From assembly GCA_036383895.1 (NCBI GenBank), contig DASVNK010000059.1:1-64000 (forward strand): 64,000 nucleotides of DNA, in the 5' to 3' direction. This document shows positions 59,757-64,000 of this stretch, in pieces. The first letter of the stretch is position 1. Each line of letters opens with the position of its first letter. Source of the stretch: DASVNK01 sp036383895 (GTDB lineage: Bacteria; Verrucomicrobiota; Verrucomicrobiia; Limisphaerales; SXQI01). A program made the position numbers and the translations under genes. The notes under the pieces are model-generated. The model was not told where the DNA came from and searched no databases. It worked only from the letters and a program-made list of their open reading frames with translations.

Positions 59757-62672
59757 TTATCTGCTCGGCTCTGCGACACCGCTGCGCAGATAAGAAACAA
59801 GATCGAGAATCTCTTCTTTCGTTAAGACGTTCACCAGTCCGCTCGGCATCGGCGATAACGTCGCCGGACGAATCTGCTCCACGTTCGCCTTCGGCACTTT
59901 CTCTTTTGTTCCCGCGACGCGATCAACCTCAATCACGACCTCCTTTTCAGAATCGCTGATCAATTTTCCCGTGAACACTTCGCCATCCTTCAAGAAAACA
60001 GTGTGATCCTGGTATTGGTCCGAGACAACTTTGGAAGGTTCAAGCATCGATTCGAGCAGATCGCGTTCGCTGTATTTGCTCCCGGCGCCCGTCAGTTCCG
60101 GTCCGGACATGCCACCGTCATTTCCGAAGCGATGACACATCAAACATTGCGCGTCCACAAACGCCTGGCGCCCGCGCGAAAAGTCCCGCTGCCGCGGCTT
60201 GCCCAGTTCGGCGAGCAAATCTTCCACTTTCCAATCGCGCACAAACTCCCGTGTTCTCCCCGGAACCAACTGCGCTTGCGCGATCGGCTTCGCGAGCAAA
60301 GGTTCGAGCGCCTTGCGCTCTTCCGGAGACAACGTCGCAATAGCCTGCCGCCGGAAATCGCGGAGATAACCGTCGTAACTCGCGCCATCCACATAAGATC
60401 GCTTCACGTCCGCGAAATATTGAGCGACCTCTTTTCCGCGCGCCTTCTGGTTGCCCGGCAGAAACCACGCGAAGAACTTTTCCCGATCCGCCAGCGTCCA
60501 GCCGTCCTTCACGTTCCGCAGCAGTTCAATGTAGAACAACTGTTCTTCTCCGCTCTGGCTTTCCTGCAAATAGCGAACGGCCTGGGTAACCGCGCCGGGC
60601 GCCTTTACATGCAATAAAACGCGCATCGATTCGCGCTTCACCGCTTCGGAAGCTCTCGGCAAAAAGTCGATCAACTCACTCACCAGCGCGTCCGTTTCCG
60701 GTTTCGCAACCACCCCGTGCCGCGCCAGGCTCACTTGGATCACGCGCAGTTTGGCGAGTCGCCGCGCCTCACTCAGACTCGGCATTCGGAAATTCCGCAC
60801 CCGCTTCAATACCGCCGCCTGGTCCTCCGCGCTGCCGATCCGTGCCAGGACGAGCAACGGAGTCAGCCCTACAGTCTGCAGAGCGCGCGGTGTCCAGTTT
60901 TCGAGCGGTGCCGATTCGATTGCCACCCTGGCCGCATAGCGAATCGCCGAATCGTTTCCGAACATTCGCGGCAATATAAAATCTAAATCGTTCCTCGTTG
61001 CCCCTGAGTGCATCGCCTCCAACTTTCGGCGTTCTTCGCGAGCCTGCTTTGCGGCGGGATCCACCGGGAAAACGTCCCGCTGCTTTTCACCGGTGTAACT
61101 GACCCGATACAAGCCCGACTGCGTCCCGCGCCCACCCGTGGTGAAATACATCGCTCCCTCCGGACCGAAGCTCAGCGAAGTGACGTTCAGCGGCGCGCCT
61201 TCCAGAAACTTCTCAACCTGGCCCGTGTAGCTGGCGCCACTTTCCGTCAGGTGCACCGCGAGGATTCGGCCGTACGACCAATCCTGGAGGAATAAAGCGC
61301 GCCGAAATTTTGGAGGAAAGTTTTCGCCCCGCGCAAATTTCACCCCGGTCGGAGAACCGATTCCGACGTTGGCAACAGTTGGCACCGCGCCGGAATAATC
61401 TTCCGCCCACATCCGCGTGCCATCGCGCCAGCCCGCATCGCCACCAGAAACCAAATGGATCACTCGCGTCGGCCGATACCACGGCACGCCCCAATCCCAC
61501 TCATTGTCGCTGTCGAACGTGAATAATTCGCCGTCCGCATTGAAATCCATGTCGTAGGCGTTCCGCATTCCGCCCGCGAAAAGTTCCCATTCTTTCCCTT
61601 CCGCGTCGGTCCGCAGCACATGGCAGTTCGGCGCTTTTGTTCCGGGCAGATCATCGCCGCGCGCGCCCGTGAGTGCATCCTCCGCGTAATTCCGATACGG
61701 CGACTTCGGCGAAATCCCTTCGGGCAATTTCGTCCCATTTCCATTCAGCACGTAAATCTTTTTGTCCGGCCCGAGCGCCAGCGCGTGATAACCATGCTCG
61801 CTCCCGCCTTTGAACCCTTTCAAAAAGTGGAGCTCGTTCGTTTCGTAACGATCGTTCTTGTTCGCATCAATCAAGCGATACAAACCGGAGCCGCGCGGGC
61901 CGATCCCATTCACGTACAGACTGTCGAACGCCTGCAGCAATCCCATCGCATACGAAATCGGCGCTTCGATTTTCTCCACGCTTTCAACTTTATCCGTGCC
62001 CAGTGTCAGCCGAAGTAGCGAACGACTCTCTCCCTGCGGCGAAACTATAATTCGTCCCCGGTCATCGAACGCCATGCAAATCCACGAGCCTTCAGCCGGT
62101 TCCGCCGAGCGCAGCAATTCCACTTTGAATCCTTCCGGGACAGTAATATTCTCCGGCGCTGTCGCGCCCGGACGAAACAACACATCGCCCCACGGCTCAA
62201 TTCCATGCTGGCCCAAACTCTTCGCGCTCTTCCAGTGCGCCGCGTTGAAGTCGAGCTTCGCCCACCCGAGTTCCTCCGTAGCGCTCGTCAGCCAGGTGCC
62301 GTCACTCACGAGATTAATTTCTCCACCCAGATTCAGATGCACGAGCAAACCACGCGCTGAGTTCGCCCCCTCCTTCACCTGCGCTTTCACCGCGATGACA
62401 TTGTCTCCTTGGTTCAGCCGCACCGTCACTTCGCTCCGGCTCGGCCGTCGCCAATCCGTGCACCGCGCGATCGACACCCCGTTCAAGAATACTTCCGCTT
62501 CATCGTCCGCCGACACCGTCAGCCGCGAGTTCCAAAGCAACGGCGGCGAGCGAAATGCCTTCCGAAAGTAAACCGTCGTAGCGTTCGTTTCTCCGTGCCA
62601 GATCCATTCCGGCGTTTGCGCAAACGCAGGCCAGGCCACCGCCGCAACCAGGATCGCGAACAGAATTCTCAT
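59757..62672 (-). CDS. PVC-type heme-binding CxxCH protein with propeller domain
   Basis: A 971-residue exported protein of the PVC-type heme-binding group. After a signal peptide (1-19, ILFAILVAAVAWPAFA) come a beta-sandwich domain (about 20-150) and a beta-propeller/dehydrogenase domain (about 170-560; QGESRSLLRLTLG, LYRLIDANKNDRYETNELH, MYFTTGGRGTQSGLYR). A helical-repeat region follows (about 580-820), then the C-terminal heme domain with CLMCHRFG and LESMLEPSKVVSDQYQ. The order matches the Pirellula/Verrucomicrobium type. It probably oxidises an organic substrate and passes electrons to its heme. I chose the ATG at 62672 for the clean signal peptide; the frame is open to 62753. Confidence 0.9.
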   Translation of the reverse strand: MRILFAILVAAVAWPAFAQTPEWIWHGETNATTVYFRKAFRSPPLLWNSRLTVSADDEAEVFLNGVSIARCTDWRRPSRSEVTVRLNQGDNVIAVKAQVKEGANSARGLLVHLNLGGEINLVSDGTWLTSATEELGWAKLDFNAAHWKSAKSLGQHGIEPWGDVLFRPGATAPENITVPEGFKVELLRSAEPAEGSWICMAFDDRGRIIVSPQGESRSLLRLTLGTDKVESVEKIEAPISYAMGLLQAFDSLYVNGIGPRGSGLYRLIDANKNDRYETNELHFLKGFKGGSEHGYHALALGPDKKIYVLNGNGTKLPEGISPKSPYRNYAEDALTGARGDDLPGTKAPNCHVLRTDAEGKEWELFAGGMRNAYDMDFNADGELFTFDSDNEWDWGVPWYRPTRVIHLVSGGDAGWRDGTRMWAEDYSGAVPTVANVGIGSPTGVKFARGENFPPKFRRALFLQDWSYGRILAVHLTESGASYTGQVEKFLEGAPLNVTSLSFGPEGAMYFTTGGRGTQSGLYRVSYTGEKQRDVFPVDPAAKQAREERRKLEAMHSGATRNDLDFILPRMFGNDSAIRYAARVAIESAPLENWTPRALQTVGLTPLLVLARIGSAEDQAAVLKRVRNFRMPSLSEARRLAKLRVIQVSLARHGVVAKPETDALVSELIDFLPRASEAVKRESMRVLLHVKAPGAVTQAVRYLQESQSGEEQLFYIELLRNVKDGWTLADREKFFAWFLPGNQKARGKEVAQYFADVKRSYVDGASYDGYLRDFRRQAIATLSPEERKALEPLLAKPIAQAQLVPGRTREFVRDWKVEDLLAELGKPRQRDFSRGRQAFVDAQCLMCHRFGNDGGMSGPELTGAGSKYSERDLLESMLEPSKVVSDQYQDHTVFLKDGEVFTGKLISDSEKEVVIEVDRVAGTKEKVPKANVEQIRPATLSPMPSGLVNVLTKEEILDLVSYLRSGVAEPSR

Positions 62673-62842
62673 GGATGCACCCACCTTAACTCCCGCCTCG
62701 GTTTTTGACAGCCTCAACCAGCTTCGGTTCACCAAATTGCACCCGCCTCTCACTCCCTTCGCGCCCTTCGTGCTCTTCGTGGTTAAGGAAGTATTTTCCC
62801 TCCCTCTTTCGCTTGATCAACTAGCAATCCCCTATCTTCCAA
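62673..62842. promoter_or_regulatory. Upstream region of PVC-type heme gene
   Basis: Part of the 350-base divergent gap that also contains the second dispersed repeat. No clear boxes are seen. Confidence 0.3.
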
Positions 62843-62925
62843 GGACCAAAGGTCCGACCCAAGGAAGCCGAGGGCGCCAGCCTTGGGTATAGCCGCGATA
62901 CAAACTCCAAGCGCTGAAGGCGCGC
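62843..62925 (+). repeat. Dispersed three-hairpin repeat, copy 2
   Basis: Same plan as copy 1 at 30815-30890: identical GGACCAAAGGTCC (62843-62855), a middle hairpin with ACCCAAGG / CCTTGGGT arms (62857-62888) and an identical GCGCTGAAGGCGC (62911-62923). The middle hairpin has a different loop. It lies 101 bases before the ATG of the partial PQQ-like gene, again in plus orientation. Confidence 0.75.
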
Positions 62926-63026
62926 TCTAATTTCTTTATTCCCTAATGTCGATTGCCAATCCTCCCGTTCCTCACCCAATTTCGCAATCAAGCCCCATCC
63001 CAACACTGGCGATTAATCTCAAGAAG

Positions 63027-64000
63027 ATGATCCTCATCCGACACATCCACCCATCCCGCCTCCAGCACGCCCTTTACCTCACCACCTTCCTCATCCTCGT
63101 GCCCTACACCCATTCCATGGGCTGGCGCGAAATCCCCCTCGAACCTGGGTTGAACAAAGGACTTCCCAACTTCGTCTTCGATTCGGCAGGTGATCTGTTC
63201 CTCAGCCAAAGTTCAAACACCAATCGCCTGCTCAGAAAAATCTCGGGCGCAACCGGCGGGACAAAATGGGAACGGCTACTGCCAAGTTCCGGCCCTGTCA
63301 TAGCCGTGAGCGACTCGGGAACCCTCGCCTGCCTCAGAAGCGACGTTTCCATCCCTTCCAAAACTAACCTGTTCGTCACCCTCCTTTCCGCATCCACCGG
63401 CAGCAACCTCTGGGAAACCGTCGTCACCAATGTCACCATCCCTGCCTTCGAATGGGTTGCTTTTGATCCACAAGGAAACGTCGCCGCAATGTCTTTCGCC
63501 TACGGAACCAACGGCGTCGCCACCATCCTCAAGCTCGACAAAGCGACCGGCAACATCCGCTGGCGCACCGTCGTCGAGATGAACTACGCAGGCCGCGCAT
63601 ACCTTAACGTCGACCATCAAGGGAATGCCATCGTAAGCACCCAATGGGAATTCTCGCAGCCGCCCGAATGGAATTTTCGCGCCGTTAAGTTCGACGCCAC
63701 GGACGGTCGAGTTTTGTGGGACTGGAAAGATATAACGAATAGAGCATCGATCTTGATGCGGCCCACGACCGACAACAATGGCGACGTCATCCTCACGGGC
63801 GAATGCTCTCCCTTCGCGCTCTATACCGCAAAGATCAAAAGTGAAGACGGCAGCCTCGCGTGGTGCAATGCTAGAACAACTCGCGAGGCGATCGGATACT
63901 ACTCCATCACAGTTACGAGCCACGATGTCATCACCGTCGGCAAAAGTCAGGATGCTGTTACGTCCGAGACGACGACCTACGTGACGCGATGCGCCGCAGA
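63027..64000 (+). CDS. PQQ-like propeller protein, partial (runs off window)
   Basis: An open frame of 324 codons without a stop, continuing past the window edge. It has a hydrophobic signal segment (about 14-32, LQHALYLTTFLILVPYTHS), then PQQ-like propeller blades (ISGATGGTKWERLL, ASTGSNLWETVV, LDKATGNIRWRTVV, FDATDGRVLWDW). It is a clear relative of the protein at 30938-32371: KISGATGGTKWE compares with KISGQTGHLLWE. An in-frame ATG at 62946 would add 27 residues; I prefer 63027 as the signal peptide starts there. No ribosome-binding site is clear. Confidence 0.8.
   Translation, partial: MILIRHIHPSRLQHALYLTTFLILVPYTHSMGWREIPLEPGLNKGLPNFVFDSAGDLFLSQSSNTNRLLRKISGATGGTKWERLLPSSGPVIAVSDSGTLACLRSDVSIPSKTNLFVTLLSASTGSNLWETVVTNVTIPAFEWVAFDPQGNVAAMSFAYGTNGVATILKLDKATGNIRWRTVVEMNYAGRAYLNVDHQGNAIVSTQWEFSQPPEWNFRAVKFDATDGRVLWDWKDITNRASILMRPTTDNNGDVILTGECSPFALYTAKIKSEDGSLAWCNARTTREAIGYYSITVTSHDVITVGKSQDAVTSETTTYVTRCAA

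Overview
The window looks like a chromosomal segment of a Verrucomicrobiota bacterium, probably a free-living heterotroph. This rests on recognised families. There is a 148-residue protein of the Verrucomicrobia/Planctomycetes-restricted Minf_1886 type, a large secreted protein ending in the CxxCH heme domain typical of the PVC group, a planctomycete-type cytochrome c, a DUF1080 protein, an exosortase, and a pseudopilin with the FTLIELLVVIAIIAIL start common in this phylum. No rRNA, tRNA, CRISPR array, transposase or prophage block was seen. Many genes lack an obvious Shine-Dalgarno sequence, so several start choices below are judgements.

Layout. 0.1-2.9 kb: an AbgT-family transporter and a secreted FKBP isomerase, closed by a strong terminator. 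3.0-7.0 kb (minus): an exopolysaccharide export trio of tyrosine autokinase, Wza-like export protein and outer-membrane barrel. 7.2-12.9 kb: a divergent sugar-conversion locus with three TIM-barrel isomerase/epimerases and two Gfo/Idh/MocA oxidoreductases. 12.8-15.2 kb: an RND/MMPL exporter. 15.3-20.8 kb (minus): the complete 2-oxoglutarate dehydrogenase operon. 21.2-27.0 kb (minus): a type I phosphodiesterase, a cysteine-cluster protein overlapping one of two tandem HEAT-repeat proteins, a lipoate-ligase-like protein and endonuclease III. 27.4-32.4 kb: a SurA/PpiD-like foldase, an FtsB/DivIC-like protein, a leucine-rich-repeat protein and a PQQ-like propeller protein. 32.4-40.5 kb (plus): an unusual helix-turn-helix protein, a four-repeat PepSY-like protein, an M16 protease with a lipoprotein, a DUF1080 protein and a cytochrome c/LRR fusion. 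40.6-46.4 kb: a P-loop kinase, DUF4870, a small Cys-rich membrane protein, Hsp20, Lon, a LolA-like protein and thymidylate synthase. 46.4-50.8 kb (minus): a glycosidase-like/glycosyltransferase fusion, an exosortase and a short-chain dehydrogenase. 50.9-64.0 kb: an Uma2 nuclease, an FG-GAP/UnbV protein, a lipoprotein, a pseudopilin, Minf_1886 coupled to a second M16 protease, a metzincin, the PVC heme protein and a truncated PQQ-like gene.

The genes point to a cell with a large investment in its envelope: exopolysaccharide export, exosortase sorting, secreted proteases and cytochromes, and folding and quality-control factors. Central metabolism is represented by the 2-oxoglutarate dehydrogenase complex.

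The least expected items are these. A three-hairpin dispersed repeat occurs twice, each time just upstream of one of two related PQQ-like genes. A stand-alone protein resembles a Mu-like small terminase subunit and carries paired 12-base palindromic boxes around its start. A glycosidase-like domain is fused to a membrane glycosyltransferase and overlaps thyA by 4 bases. A heme c domain is fused to leucine-rich repeats and a long Lys/Glu tail. None of these is proven to be a new system; they are the best leads.
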